A DNA stretch of 64,000 nt from a candidate division TA06 bacterium 32_111 (GTDB taxonomy: Bacteria; Hydrothermota; 32-111), in NCBI GenBank assembly GCA_001508335.1, contig LGFX01000001.1, positions 186,001 to 250,000 on the forward strand. Direction: 5' to 3'. Position 1 is the stretch's first letter. The number at the start of each line of letters is the position of its first letter. The notes beneath the pieces were generated by a model, which did not search any database, was not told where the DNA came from, and was given only the letters and a program-made list of their open reading frames with translations. Below, in pieces: positions 1 to 9,380 of the stretch. The translations under genes were made by a program, and so were the position numbers.

Positions 1-1057
1 TAAATGGTAATATCAATAATAAAGCAACCCAGTAAGAATTATTGAATTTTTCACCCATCCATAATAACATAAAATCTTTACCAAAAATAAAAAATGCAAC
101 TATAATAAAACCAACTATAAAAAGTTGGATTCTCCCCAGTTTAAGCATTACCTGATTAAAATGTTGAGAGTTGTTATTAACCAAGATTCTTGTAACTTTT
201 GGTAAAAATAAACCATTGAGTGCATTAGAAATTGTCCATGTATAACCTTCTATAGTCATTCCAATTGAAAAAATTGCTATTTGAATTGTATTTGTAAATA
301 TTCCTATAATAGAAGGCATTATATTCAAAATCAATCTTTGAAAAATTGCAGAAAGAGATATCCAAAAAGAAAAAACAAATATTTCTCTAAACAATTTGTT
401 ATCCCAAAATTTAAAATCAACTTCAAAACCAATGAATTTCTTTATATAAAAAAATCTTGAAATTATTACTAAAAGGTTAACAAAAATATTTGTTAAAACC
501 AAAGCATAAAGCCCATAACCAAATTTTAATAAAACAATAAGTAAAAAAACTGTTGATAGTTTGTTGAAAATATTTACTGACTTTATGAAAATAAACCTTT
601 CAGATGCTATTAAAATACCTTCAAGTGGTTTAGTTGATATAGTGATAATGTTGAAAAATCCAACTATAAGAAGAATAAATTTTAATTTAATAATTTCATC
701 TTGGTTGAAATTAGAATATATTTTCTCAATATTGAAATATAAAACAATAAAAATAATGAATATCAAAATGCTTATAGAAAAATATATTTTATAGATAATT
801 CCTAAAAATTTTTTAATTTTTTCGGTTTCATTTTTTGAGAAATATAATGATAAATACCTTGATACTCCAATACTTAAACCAAAATCAAAAATAAACAAAC
901 TTATGAAAGAGATACATAAAGTATATAATCCAAAATCAGATTGCCCTATTTTTCTAACTAACCATGGAGTAAAAAAAAGTCCAACAAGAATATTTAATGC
1001 TATAGAAAAATATGAAAGTAATGCTGAATATTTAATTTGTTTAGAAGAATTTAACAT
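1..1057 (-). CDS. Wzx-type polysaccharide flippase (partial, 3' end off window)
   Basis: The ORF track misses this gene because it runs off the left edge without a stop. Read on the minus strand from ATG at 1057 it gives MLNSSKQIKYSALLSYFSIA followed by alternating hydrophobic segments, about 352 residues visible. The N-terminal pattern (two helices, then TPWLVRKIGQSDFGLYTL) is typical of the MATE/MVF-fold lipid-linked oligosaccharide flippases (Wzx, RfbX) of the inner membrane. It is the last visible gene of the polysaccharide operon, 4 bases after the preceding glycosyltransferase gene, and would move the undecaprenyl-linked repeat unit to the periplasm for the EpsG/Wzy-like polymerase. The family call is firm; the substrate is unknown. 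Confidence 0.85.
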   Translation of the reverse strand, partial: MLNSSKQIKYSALLSYFSIALNILVGLFFTPWLVRKIGQSDFGLYTLCISFISLFIFDFGLSIGVSRYLSLYFSKNETEKIKKFLGIIYKIYFSISILIFIIFIVLYFNIEKIYSNFNQDEIIKLKFILLIVGFFNIITISTKPLEGILIASERFIFIKSVNIFNKLSTVFLLIVLLKFGYGLYALVLTNIFVNLLVIISRFFYIKKFIGFEVDFKFWDNKLFREIFVFSFWISLSAIFQRLILNIMPSIIGIFTNTIQIAIFSIGMTIEGYTWTISNALNGLFLPKVTRILVNNNSQHFNQVMLKLGRIQLFIVGFIIVAFFIFGKDFMLLWMGEKFNNSYWVALLLILPF

Positions 1058-1061
1058 ATTT

Positions 1062-2063
1062 TTAGTAATTTTTTTTAAAATAATTTTTTCTGTCAATAAT
1101 AGAAAAAATGATTCTATATACTAAACTTTCTAATTTCCTTAAATTCTTTATAATTAAATTCGGTTTCATTAATTTGAGTACCTTATTTTCATATATAGTA
1201 TCTCTCATAACGAATTCGGGTTCTTTTAATGGGAAATCTAACTCATATAAATTCAATTTGTAAATTTTTCTAATTGATTTTGAGATAAGTTTTATTTCTG
1301 ATGGTGTATGAACACCTGAAATACCAATGTTTCTTACTAAATTTTTTGTTGGAACAATAAGAAATTGTGAATTTAAAACTTGAGTATAAAAACCAAAAAT
1401 ACTACTCCAAGATGATAATTTTTCTCCTTTTTCAATTTTTTTTCTTAAATTTTTAACTGTTATTAGTATGTTGGAATTAAAAAGTTTTTTGGAATTTACT
1501 TCGATATTTCTAAATAATGCTTTTTTATTTTCATAATCATTTATGATATTTAAATCAAAATCAACTTTTTCCCACACTCTCTTCCAAGTAGCGATTCCAG
1601 CTATACTACCAATATTTGAAAAAAAATAGTCGTTATCATTTTCTAAATAATAATCTAAATGATTCATTCCAGTAATTAAAAAAATTCTTTCATCATTATT
1701 GAATTTTTTTAATAAGGTATCACAAAAATAAAAAAAAGATTTCGAAGGCACACAATCGTCTTCCAAAATGATCAACCTATCAGTATAGGAAAATGCCCAA
1801 CTTATAGAATTAGGTACATGTTCCCCACATCCTTTATTACTATCATTATAATTCTTGTAAATTTTACAATCCCAATCAATTTGATCTATAAATTCCCTAC
1901 ATTTATTTATATTTCCCAAATCATTACTATTTCTTGGACCATCCTGAGATAAAAATAAAGTAGTTGGTTTTACCAACGATACTTGTTTTAAAACTTCTTT
2001 AAAATAAGAAGGTCTATTAAAAAAAATAAGTAAAATGGGAGTATCAAAATTATTCTTCAACAT
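1062..2063 (-). CDS. GT2-like glycosyltransferase (HlpA/GNT-I-like)
   Basis: 333 aa. The start LLIFFNRPSYFKEVL and a central LIILEDDCVPSKSFF look like the nucleotide-diphospho-sugar transferase group often annotated as hemolytic protein HlpA-like or GNT-I-like; the EDD is the expected metal/nucleotide-sugar acidic motif of a GT-A fold. The conserved WKRVWEK segment follows. Cytoplasmic enzyme that adds a sugar to the lipid-linked repeat unit. A GGAG lies only 2 bases before the ATG, so the adjacent TTG may also be used. It sits between a GT-B enzyme and the flippase in the same operon. Donor and acceptor cannot be told from the sequence. Confidence 0.75.
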   Translation of the reverse strand: MLKNNFDTPILLIFFNRPSYFKEVLKQVSLVKPTTLFLSQDGPRNSNDLGNINKCREFIDQIDWDCKIYKNYNDSNKGCGEHVPNSISWAFSYTDRLIILEDDCVPSKSFFYFCDTLLKKFNNDERIFLITGMNHLDYYLENDNDYFFSNIGSIAGIATWKRVWEKVDFDLNIINDYENKKALFRNIEVNSKKLFNSNILITVKNLRKKIEKGEKLSSWSSIFGFYTQVLNSQFLIVPTKNLVRNIGISGVHTPSEIKLISKSIRKIYKLNLYELDFPLKEPEFVMRDTIYENKVLKLMKPNLIIKNLRKLESLVYRIIFSIIDRKNYFKKNY

Positions 2064-2071
2064 AACTCCTT

Positions 2072-3220
2072 TTAAATAAATTTTGAAATTCTATTTTTAA
2101 ACTTTTCATCAATTTTCTTTAATTCTTGTTCCACAAATTTATCATAATTTTCATCGATTTTAACTTCTCTTATTGCTTTTGCAATTGATTCTGGGTTGTC
2201 TTCATAATAAAATTTTATAAAATGTGAGAAAGGAGATTCAAGAACAGATTTTAAATCACCTGAAACTACATATAAATTATTGCATAAATATGATAAAATT
2301 TTTGATGGAAAAACTGAATCAATAAAAATTTTTCTCTTTGAAATTGTTGAAAGACCAATATGACACTTTTGAATAAACTCAATATAATCATCCCCTTTTA
2401 AACATCCATCATAAGTAACTTTACAACTTGAATTTTTGTTAGTTTCATTAATCAAATTTAAAACATTTTCTGTTTCTTTTTGATTTCCAAATCCAATTAT
2501 ATGTAAATGATAATTATTATCAAGATATCTTGCTGTATTTATGCTTTCGATAACACCTTTTAACGGATCGAAAGTCCCAGCAAAAACAAGATGAATTTTA
2601 TCTTTATATTTTTTAACTATCTGTTTATTATGTTTCAACTCTCCATAAGAAACAATATAAGGTTTATTACTATTTATTTTGTCAACTAAAGTATGGGTTG
2701 AAAGAATATAACCATCAGCCAATTGTAATAACATTTTCTCAAGTTTTATAAATAATTTTCTCTCTTTCCATACATCTGAATATATTTCCTCTACCTCGAG
2801 AATCAATTTAAAATGTTTGATTTTTTTTGAAATTAATAAAGGTATAATTAACATTGGTTGATGATAAACAATAACAAAATTTATGTCTTTGTTTTTTATT
2901 AAATAAATTACAGTCCAAAAAAAGGACAGTAAAATTTTGAACAAGTAAGGTTTAAATTTATTTTTTATTTTTAAATTAAAAGATGGAGCATAAATAACTT
3001 GTAATCCCTTGCTTAAAATAATTTTTTCACTTTTAAAAAAACTAAATTCATCCTCTTTATTTGTCCATGATGGGGAGAGTATAGTCACAAAAAAATCTAA
3101 ATTTTTGAATACATTTGAAATGTAATTCATTTTATTAACAGCAGCTAAGCTGTGATTTCTATTTTTTTTGTCATCACTTGTCGAATAAAAACCTAAATAT
3201 ATTAGATTTCGCAAAATCAA
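2072..3220 (-). CDS. GT-B glycosyltransferase (family 4/1-like)
   Basis: 382 aa. Two Rossmann-like halves: an N-terminal half with a hydrophobic stretch (FVIVYHQPMLIIPLLISKK) and a C-terminal half with IHLVFAGTFDPLKGVIESI and YLDNNYHLHIIGFGNQKE, the usual GT4 nucleotide-sugar-binding region. FPSKILSYLCNNLYVV replaces the common ExxxxG patch. The track start is TTG at 3220, but an AGGAG lies at better spacing (6 bases) before a second TTG at 3214, giving MRNLIYLGFYS. It probably acts on the cytoplasmic face of the inner membrane in repeat-unit assembly. Specificity unknown. Confidence 0.75.
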   Translation of the reverse strand: MILRNLIYLGFYSTSDDKKNRNHSLAAVNKMNYISNVFKNLDFFVTILSPSWTNKEDEFSFFKSEKIILSKGLQVIYAPSFNLKIKNKFKPYLFKILLSFFWTVIYLIKNKDINFVIVYHQPMLIIPLLISKKIKHFKLILEVEEIYSDVWKERKLFIKLEKMLLQLADGYILSTHTLVDKINSNKPYIVSYGELKHNKQIVKKYKDKIHLVFAGTFDPLKGVIESINTARYLDNNYHLHIIGFGNQKETENVLNLINETNKNSSCKVTYDGCLKGDDYIEFIQKCHIGLSTISKRKIFIDSVFPSKILSYLCNNLYVVSGDLKSVLESPFSHFIKFYYEDNPESIAKAIREVKIDENYDKFVEQELKKIDEKFKNRISKFI

Positions 3221-3223
3221 CTC

Positions 3224-4291
3224 CTATTGCCAAAAAAATTTATAATATTTATCAAGTCTTAAATATAAAATTAATAATACACTAATTGCTATTAGAAGTA
3301 CAAAATTTCTATCTTTCTTCTTAAATGTTTCAACTAATTCAGGTATTGCAAGAATTATGTAAAAGTTAAAATATTGTTGAAGTCTCATAAAACTTTGGCT
3401 TTTAAATGTCATTAAAGTTAATAATACACCTAAAAAAATTGTGTTAAAGTAGTAATAATTATCCTCTTTTTGTAAAAAAATATTTTTCCTCCAAATAAAA
3501 GTTATAAAAATTATAATAATTAGTAAAGTATAAGTCTCAGTTCCTTTGATATCAAAATACAACATATTTTCATATCTAAAAAAGTTTGCTATTGGTGAAA
3601 GTATTTTAATTTCAAAAAATATAAAAAATAATATGAAAGCTAATAAAATAAAAATTAGGTATTTAAAATGGAGCTTTTTTTTAGCGATAAAATATAATGG
3701 GAAAAATAAAATTGATGATTTATGAATAAAAAAAGCTATAGTTGATAATATAAAAAAGTATTTTATTTTTTGGTTTACTATAGCCCAATAACCAATTATA
3801 CATACTAATGATGTAGCAATTGTTTGCCTATGTCCTGTTATACCAAAAAATGCAAAAAACAAACAAAAATAAATTAGAAAACTTAACAATGGATTTTCTG
3901 ATTTTTTATAAATAAGTATTCCCAGAGGAACTGTAAAAATTATTGCAATAAAAATTAAATAGAATTGATAATCACCTGAAAATATTTGAAAAATTTTTTG
4001 GAATATCAAATATCCCGGATCTTTAAAATAATATTGATTTGAAAAAAAAGAATTAAAAAAAATTCTTATTATCTGTTCCCAAGACATTCCCTTTACCATT
4101 TCAAATTGGTAATAATATGCAAATGTATCAGGACCAACTGAATAATGTCGTAATCCAGAAAAAAGTATCATTTGAATAGTTATAATTGTGCAATAAATTT
4201 TTTTTACATTAATTTTTGTCTTATAGTTAATATAAACTAAAATAAAATAAATTAGAAAAATTAAAATTATATTTATTGAATATAAAAACAT
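3224..4291 (-). CDS. EpsG/Wzy-like polysaccharide polymerase
   Basis: 355 aa with about ten hydrophobic segments. Family signs are GLRHYSVGPDTFAYY after the second helix (the R-x-x-x-G-x-D-T-x-x-Y pattern of EpsG proteins) and GITGHRQTIATSLV in the middle (the R-Q-x-x-A motif). EpsG/Wzy proteins polymerise undecaprenyl-linked repeat units on the periplasmic side. The ATG is preceded by AAAGGAT. It lies between two GT-B genes, 3 to 5 bases from each, so it is co-transcribed. No other polymerase candidate is seen in the cluster. Confidence 0.75.
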   Translation of the reverse strand: MFLYSINIILIFLIYFILVYINYKTKINVKKIYCTIITIQMILFSGLRHYSVGPDTFAYYYQFEMVKGMSWEQIIRIFFNSFFSNQYYFKDPGYLIFQKIFQIFSGDYQFYLIFIAIIFTVPLGILIYKKSENPLLSFLIYFCLFFAFFGITGHRQTIATSLVCIIGYWAIVNQKIKYFFILSTIAFFIHKSSILFFPLYFIAKKKLHFKYLIFILLAFILFFIFFEIKILSPIANFFRYENMLYFDIKGTETYTLLIIIIFITFIWRKNIFLQKEDNYYYFNTIFLGVLLTLMTFKSQSFMRLQQYFNFYIILAIPELVETFKKKDRNFVLLIAISVLLILYLRLDKYYKFFWQ

Positions 4292-4295
4292 TATT

Positions 4296-5504
4296 CTATC
4301 CTTTCAAAATTTTATTGTATATTTGAATGTATTCTTTCATTATTTTTTCTTTATTAAAATTTTTTGTAACAAAATCAATTCTTTTTTGTTTGTTTTCTTC
4401 TTTTTCATTTTTTTTGATATTTTCAACAATTGAAATAATATCATTTAATTCTTGATTAACCTTCATTTCAAAACCATTAACATCGTACAGCATTTCAGAA
4501 TTCGCTGTTGTTTTATATACTACAATAGGTGTCCCGCAAGCAAGTGCTTCAGCTGTTGTAAGGCCAAATGTATTTTCTTTTGCGAAATTTACATAAAGAT
4601 CTGCTAAAGAATAATACATTGAAAGTTCTCCTCTATTGTGAGTTTCTTTTATATGAATTATATTAGAAGGCAAAATATTTTTATAATCAATTCCACCAAT
4701 TAAAACAATAATATTTTTTTTATCTATAATTTTACTTAACTCTATAAACTTATCAAGTCCATTATTCTCATTAAATTTTGAAGCTACACCCAAAATAATA
4801 AATTTATCATTCAAATTCAATTCATTTTTTAAAACTGTAACATCACTTGGTTTAAAAATATTAGTATCTATTGGATTATAAATAGTTTTGATTATTTTTG
4901 CATTTTTTAAAAAAGACTTTTTTGCTTCTTCAATAATCCATTTTGAAGGTCCTGTAACTGTAAGATTTTCTATAGAACTAATCCAACTTTTTTTATCGTT
5001 GAACATTTTTTCAGTTCTATCGAGAAACCAAGAAGGAATATCTTTTCTTAATTGAGGACATTTTTTACAAGTAGATTGCCATTTATAACAATTTTGGGTA
5101 AAATAATGAGTACATTTCCCTGTATAAAACCAACAATCATGGAGTGTTATAACAACAGGTGTTCTATTTTTTATTATATATTTAAAAAGCATTGGATAGT
5201 TTAAAAAATTACTATGTATATTATGAATATGAATTAAATCAGGTTTTATTTTTTTTAGAAATTCAATAAAATTTAAAGTCCCCCAAAAACAAGTATAACC
5301 TTGAAGACCTGTTATTCTGGCAGTTAAAGCTTCTATTTTTTTTTCAAAAGGATTTCCTATTATAAAACCATTCCTAATTTTTGGTCCAAATGAATAAGCA
5401 ACATACGATTCAAGACCATTTCTTGTTAAATATTCATGTAAATAATCGACTATCTTTCCAGTGCTTCTAATTGAACTTAAAGTATTAAGGTTAAGAACTT
5501 TCAT
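4296..5504 (-). CDS. GT4 glycosyltransferase with Cys-rich insert
   Basis: 402 aa GT-B enzyme. The N-terminal half has DLIHIHNIHSNFLNY and VVITLHDCWFYTGKCTHY, with a cysteine set (C-x3-H, NCYKW, CKKCPQL at roughly residues 120-150). This pattern is typical of the WcaC/colanic-acid-type GT4 subgroup and may bind a metal. The C-terminal half has FIILGVASKFNENNGLDKF and ALACGTPIVVYKTTANSEM, the donor-binding E/G region (AEALACGTPIV). The stop of the upstream GT gene is 3 bases away and there is no clear Shine-Dalgarno, so translation is probably coupled. Sugar specificity cannot be assigned. Confidence 0.8.
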   Translation of the reverse strand: MKVLNLNTLSSIRSTGKIVDYLHEYLTRNGLESYVAYSFGPKIRNGFIIGNPFEKKIEALTARITGLQGYTCFWGTLNFIEFLKKIKPDLIHIHNIHSNFLNYPMLFKYIIKNRTPVVITLHDCWFYTGKCTHYFTQNCYKWQSTCKKCPQLRKDIPSWFLDRTEKMFNDKKSWISSIENLTVTGPSKWIIEEAKKSFLKNAKIIKTIYNPIDTNIFKPSDVTVLKNELNLNDKFIILGVASKFNENNGLDKFIELSKIIDKKNIIVLIGGIDYKNILPSNIIHIKETHNRGELSMYYSLADLYVNFAKENTFGLTTAEALACGTPIVVYKTTANSEMLYDVNGFEMKVNQELNDIISIVENIKKNEKEENKQKRIDFVTKNFNKEKIMKEYIQIYNKILKG

Positions 5505-5507
5505 TTT

Positions 5508-6794
5508 TTAATACTTTTCTTTTATTTTTTTAATATCATTAAGTAATTCATATTGAATGTTTTCTATCTGATGGTTTTTTAAACCACAATTCCACGCTTT
5601 TTCTGCATATTCACTTAAAATTTCTCTTTTTTCTTGTATTTTTAACAAGATTTCACTTAATTCTTTTTTGTTATCAGTAACAATAGCAGCATCGTTTTCT
5701 ATTAAATATTGAGTTGATGCAACCTTTTTAGAACTTATTGCTAAAATACATCTATTTGCAAATAAATAATCCACTATTTTTGTTGAAAATGATAATCTCG
5801 ATAAATATGTATCATTTTCTTCAATTGATTCAAGGAACAACAAAATATCTGCATTTTTATATAATTCTTTTAATTTATGATAGGGAAGATTACCTTTAAA
5901 AACTATTTTCTTATTGTCGAATACATCTTTAAACACTTTTTTTGGTATTTCAATTTGAGAATATATTTCAACACTGTATTTTAAATTATTTTCATATAAA
6001 ACATCTCTTAATAATTTTAGACTCTTCCATCTTCCTCCAAAAGTTAAATTTCCAGTATAAACAATTTTAATAAAATCACTATTTGTTGGATAATATTTTT
6101 CTTTATTAACATCGCTAAAATCGTTTCCTTTATATAATATTTTTGAATCAAAACCATATTTCTTTTTATATTCGAGTCTCATTTTATTTGAGATTGTATA
6201 AATAAGTTTAGAATTATTAGTTATTTTTAATAGATTTTTTTTTAATATTTTTTGATAAATTGCTTTAAAAATATTTTTAGGATTAAAGTCTAAATAATCA
6301 TCCATTAAAAATAAAACTAAATTTGAATTCGTTAATTTTAATAATTTTAGTGTTATTCTATAAGGATAAATTGAATAAACACTTGTTAGAAAAATTATAT
6401 CCGGCTTAAAATTTTTAACAAATATTGTTAAATCCTCATCACCATGAAAAAATACTAACCAAAATAATTCTTGAACAAATCTTCCTAATGTAGTAAATTT
6501 TTCTCTAAAGAATATTGTTAGTTTATTTTCAATATTCAAATTTATATTATTATTTTCATTTATAAAATTATTCCTTATTTTTATACGTTTTCTCATAATC
6601 TTAAAAATATTTAATGAGAAATATTTATTACATATACTATTCTTTGGTTTACTTGATAAAAAATATAGATGTGCTATTTTAGAAATATCATAATTACTAA
6701 ATAAATTTGATAATGTATTTCCTATTGAATTAGATTCATTCCATGGATGCTCGGTTACAACTAAAATTTTTGGTATTTTTTTTTCATTTTCCAT
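5508..6794 (-). CDS. Glycosyltransferase-like protein (GT-B)
   Basis: About 428 aa from the ATG at 6794; the track start at 6803 is a TTG overlapping the stop of the upstream 34-codon remnant. The N-terminus KIPKILVVTEHPWNESNSIG is that of a GT-B fold. The C-terminal half holds FIKIVYTGNLTFGGRWKSL, a nucleotide-sugar-binding beta strand and loop, and LSRLSFSTKIVDYLFANRCI in the usual E/G donor region. The middle is Lys/Asn-rich and divergent. It sits in the polysaccharide operon, directly downstream of a degenerate GT4 fragment, and may be a replacement for that gene. The function is inferred from fold and context. Confidence 0.65.
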   Translation of the reverse strand: MENEKKIPKILVVTEHPWNESNSIGNTLSNLFSNYDISKIAHLYFLSSKPKNSICNKYFSLNIFKIMRKRIKIRNNFINENNNINLNIENKLTIFFREKFTTLGRFVQELFWLVFFHGDEDLTIFVKNFKPDIIFLTSVYSIYPYRITLKLLKLTNSNLVLFLMDDYLDFNPKNIFKAIYQKILKKNLLKITNNSKLIYTISNKMRLEYKKKYGFDSKILYKGNDFSDVNKEKYYPTNSDFIKIVYTGNLTFGGRWKSLKLLRDVLYENNLKYSVEIYSQIEIPKKVFKDVFDNKKIVFKGNLPYHKLKELYKNADILLFLESIEENDTYLSRLSFSTKIVDYLFANRCILAISSKKVASTQYLIENDAAIVTDNKKELSEILLKIQEKREILSEYAEKAWNCGLKNHQIENIQYELLNDIKKIKEKY

Positions 6795-6799
6795 ATTTT

Positions 6800-6904
6800 T
6801 CAATTAAATATTTTAAATGTGTTTTTAGTTAAATTTCTATTAATAATCATTGTATCTCTTGCACCTCTATTTGCAGAACTAATTACCTTCAAAACTTTTA
6901 TCAT
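6800..6904 (-). pseudogene. N-terminal remnant of a GT4 glycosyltransferase
   Basis: A 34-codon open frame not in the ORF track: ATG at 6904, TGA at 6802-6800. It reads MIKVLKVISSANRGARDTMI followed by INRNLTKNTFKIFN. This matches the usual start of GT4 enzymes, which run like KVLHVxSSLNRGGAETMIxNLYRNLDRxKFxF, with a few residues lost around the RGG and NLYR parts. The rest of the gene is gone: a different glycosyltransferase begins immediately after the stop. I read it as the relic of a deleted or recombined gene. A functional 34-residue peptide is possible but less likely. Confidence 0.55.
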
Positions 6905-6906
6905 AA

Positions 6907-8271
6907 TTATATTCTATTGATAATAAATCTATATTTCCCACTTGATTCCTTTTCAATTTCTTCAACATGTTGAATTTCTATTTTCATTTTACTTCCAAAT
7001 TTATGAAGAAATTCATCGTGTAATTGATTATCATACTCTTTTTTATAAATTCTTTTATCTACGACCAATTTAATAATAATATTATCTTTTGATACCTGAA
7101 CAATCTGAGATTTAATAACTGAATTATGCAGGTTTTTAAATAGATTAGCAACATTTCCAGCATTAATTCTTACTCCATCAATGGTGACAAGGAAATCCGT
7201 TGTTCGTCCGTTAATTTCTTTAACTATAGGAGATTGTATTCCACAACTACAATTAAAATTAAAATCTATTGCCTCAATTGAATCACCAATCCTATATCTT
7301 ATCAATGGGGTCCCTTTAGTGTCAAAACTTGTAACAACTATTTCCTTGCTATTTTCATCAATAAATTCAAAGACACCAGTAGATAATTCAATATGAAGAT
7401 TACCTTTTTCGCATTCAGTAATAAACGGTGCCCCTTCACTTGATGCATATTGATCATAAACCTTACATTGAAAAACTTCTTCAATTAATTCTTTATCTTC
7501 TTTTAAGACTTTTTCTGATGTAGGGAAAATTGCAATAGGTTTAAATTTTAGTTTTATTTTCTTTCTTTTTATATAGCTAGCTAAATCAACTATTGAAGAG
7601 AAAAAACCATCAATAGATTGTGGTTTAAAACTATTTAAACTTTCACAATAATATTTTAGATTTTCTTCAGAAGTATGAAATGATGAATAAATCATTTGTT
7701 TGCATGAAATATTATACCTCCAAAATATTTTGTTTTTTTGATTGGGGGGAACTATATGTTGGCCATTAAAGGTTGCTCTTCTCATTAATCTATTTTCAAA
7801 GCCAAATCTTGATTTAAAATGATCAAGCATTGCCATTCTTCTCATAACATCTTCTTTTGTAAAAACCACTTCAAGAGATTTTCCTGTTGTTCCTCCGGTA
7901 TGGCTTATAATTCCTTTCCATTTTGGTATGGTAATTATTTCATCTAAATTTTCCCTTATCATTTCTTTGGTAATTATTGGAAATCTTTTTAAATCATTTA
8001 TTTCATTCAGTGGTTTATCAGGAATATTTGAATATAGTTTTTTATAAAATTTACTATTTTTTCGAGCGAAATTTATAAATTCGTTTAATTTTTTTAATTG
8101 GTAATTGATTTTTTTCTCTTTCTCCCAACTTTCAAATTCTTTTAGAAATTTTCTGTGTTCGAAATATATTCTACCATATCTTTGATTAAACTTGTTAAAT
8201 CCAGATAAACTAACAATTAAATTTTGAATTATAATCGGAGAATTGTCATATATATTCTGTAATTTTGTCAT
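6907..8271 (-). CDS. CapK/PaaK-like adenylate-forming enzyme
   Basis: 454 aa. SHTGGTTGKSLEV at about residues 123-135 is the P-loop of the adenylate-forming (phenylacetate-CoA ligase, PaaK) family. YDQYASSEGAPFITECEKG and GTPLIRYRIGDSIEAIDF are the A5/A7-like motifs, and GRTTDFLVTIDGVRINAG the C-terminal hinge. PaaK-like proteins in capsule clusters (CapK) are thought to activate a carboxylic acid that decorates the polysaccharide. The ATG overlaps the upstream GT stop by 4 bases. With the nearby 2-hydroxyacid dehydrogenase, aldolase and asparagine-synthase-like genes it may activate a locally made hydroxyacid; that part is inference. Confidence 0.8.
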   Translation of the reverse strand: MTKLQNIYDNSPIIIQNLIVSLSGFNKFNQRYGRIYFEHRKFLKEFESWEKEKKINYQLKKLNEFINFARKNSKFYKKLYSNIPDKPLNEINDLKRFPIITKEMIRENLDEIITIPKWKGIISHTGGTTGKSLEVVFTKEDVMRRMAMLDHFKSRFGFENRLMRRATFNGQHIVPPNQKNKIFWRYNISCKQMIYSSFHTSEENLKYYCESLNSFKPQSIDGFFSSIVDLASYIKRKKIKLKFKPIAIFPTSEKVLKEDKELIEEVFQCKVYDQYASSEGAPFITECEKGNLHIELSTGVFEFIDENSKEIVVTSFDTKGTPLIRYRIGDSIEAIDFNFNCSCGIQSPIVKEINGRTTDFLVTIDGVRINAGNVANLFKNLHNSVIKSQIVQVSKDNIIIKLVVDKRIYKKEYDNQLHDEFLHKFGSKMKIEIQHVEEIEKESSGKYRFIINRI

Positions 8272-9380
8272 AATTTTCCTTTTTCCAAAATTTTCATCAT
8301 TTTTTCATTCACTTTTTTATCATCGAATTTTTCTCTGCAAAGATTGTATGAATTTTTACCAAATTTTTCAATATCATCTCTATTTTTAATAAACCATTCC
8401 ATCTTTTCAACAAGTTCATCAACATCGTTCAGTTTAACTAAAAAGCCATTGTGATTATCTATAACTGTTTCCCTGCAACCAGGAACATCTGTTACAATTA
8501 TAGGCCTTGCACAAGCCATCGCCTCAAGAACAGTCCTTGGAATTCCCTCTCTATAAGATGTTAGAACATAAACTGAAGATTGCTTATAATAATCTAAAAC
8601 ATTATCAGTTTCTCCAAAAAGTTCAATCGTATTATTGTTTACAAAATGCATTATTTCATTTTCAGGGATAGCATCTGGCATATTTTCTATCTTACCAAGC
8701 AAAATACATCTTACATCTTGATATTTCATCTTAATCTTTTCACATGCTTTTAAATATTGAATAACTCCTTTACTTTTCAAAAGTCTTGAAAGCATAAAAA
8801 AAGTAACCCTTTCTGGGTATGGCAAAGGATAGAATTTTTCAAGATTTACTCCAGATCCGTTAACTAAAAAACATTTTTCTTTTGAAACAATCTTTTTGTT
8901 CACAAAATCTTTCAAATCATCGTTGTTGAAAAATATTATCTTTTTTGAATAGTTGAATGCTATTCTGTAAAGATTTTTTACTATAAAATTTAATATTTTT
9001 GCTTTAAAACTTTTAGAAATAAAAACATATCCAGAACCAGTCATCATAGAATAAAAGTTGTTTCCATTAGAAATTTTGTTTGCAATTGAACCATAAATAA
9101 TTGGTTTTACAGTGTAAGCAAGGATTTTATCTGGCTTTATTTTTTTTATGAAAAAACTAAGTTTAAAAAGATATTTAAAATCTTCGAAAAAATTTAAACC
9201 ATGTTTAGTTAAAGGAATTATTTCATATTTCACATTCAATTCTTTGATCTTTTCTATATTATCTTCATTAGGTAGAGTAACATAAACCTCATAGTCTTTT
9301 TTTTGTATTTCTTTTATAAGATCTCCCCTGAAATTATAAATGGTTCTATTTTTAGGAGAAATTATTAAAAACTTTTTCAT
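8268..9380 (-). CDS. GT4 glycosyltransferase
   Basis: 370 aa GT-B enzyme close to the PglA/capM-like GT4 group. It shows KPDKILAYTVKPIIYGSIA in the acceptor half, and RVTFFMLSRLLKSKGVIQY, SVYVLTSYREGIPRTVLEAM and ACARPIIVTDVPGCRETV in the donor half. The EGIPRTVLEAMACARPII block is the conserved donor-binding E-x7-E region, and DVPGCRE is diagnostic of PglA-like enzymes that extend bacillosamine-type lipid-linked sugars. It overlaps both neighbours by 4 bases. It is the first GT after the modification genes and may add the second sugar after the phosphoglycosyl transferase step. Confidence 0.85.
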   Translation of the reverse strand: MKKFLIISPKNRTIYNFRGDLIKEIQKKDYEVYVTLPNEDNIEKIKELNVKYEIIPLTKHGLNFFEDFKYLFKLSFFIKKIKPDKILAYTVKPIIYGSIANKISNGNNFYSMMTGSGYVFISKSFKAKILNFIVKNLYRIAFNYSKKIIFFNNDDLKDFVNKKIVSKEKCFLVNGSGVNLEKFYPLPYPERVTFFMLSRLLKSKGVIQYLKACEKIKMKYQDVRCILLGKIENMPDAIPENEIMHFVNNNTIELFGETDNVLDYYKQSSVYVLTSYREGIPRTVLEAMACARPIIVTDVPGCRETVIDNHNGFLVKLNDVDELVEKMEWFIKNRDDIEKFGKNSYNLCREKFDDKKVNEKMMKILEKGKL

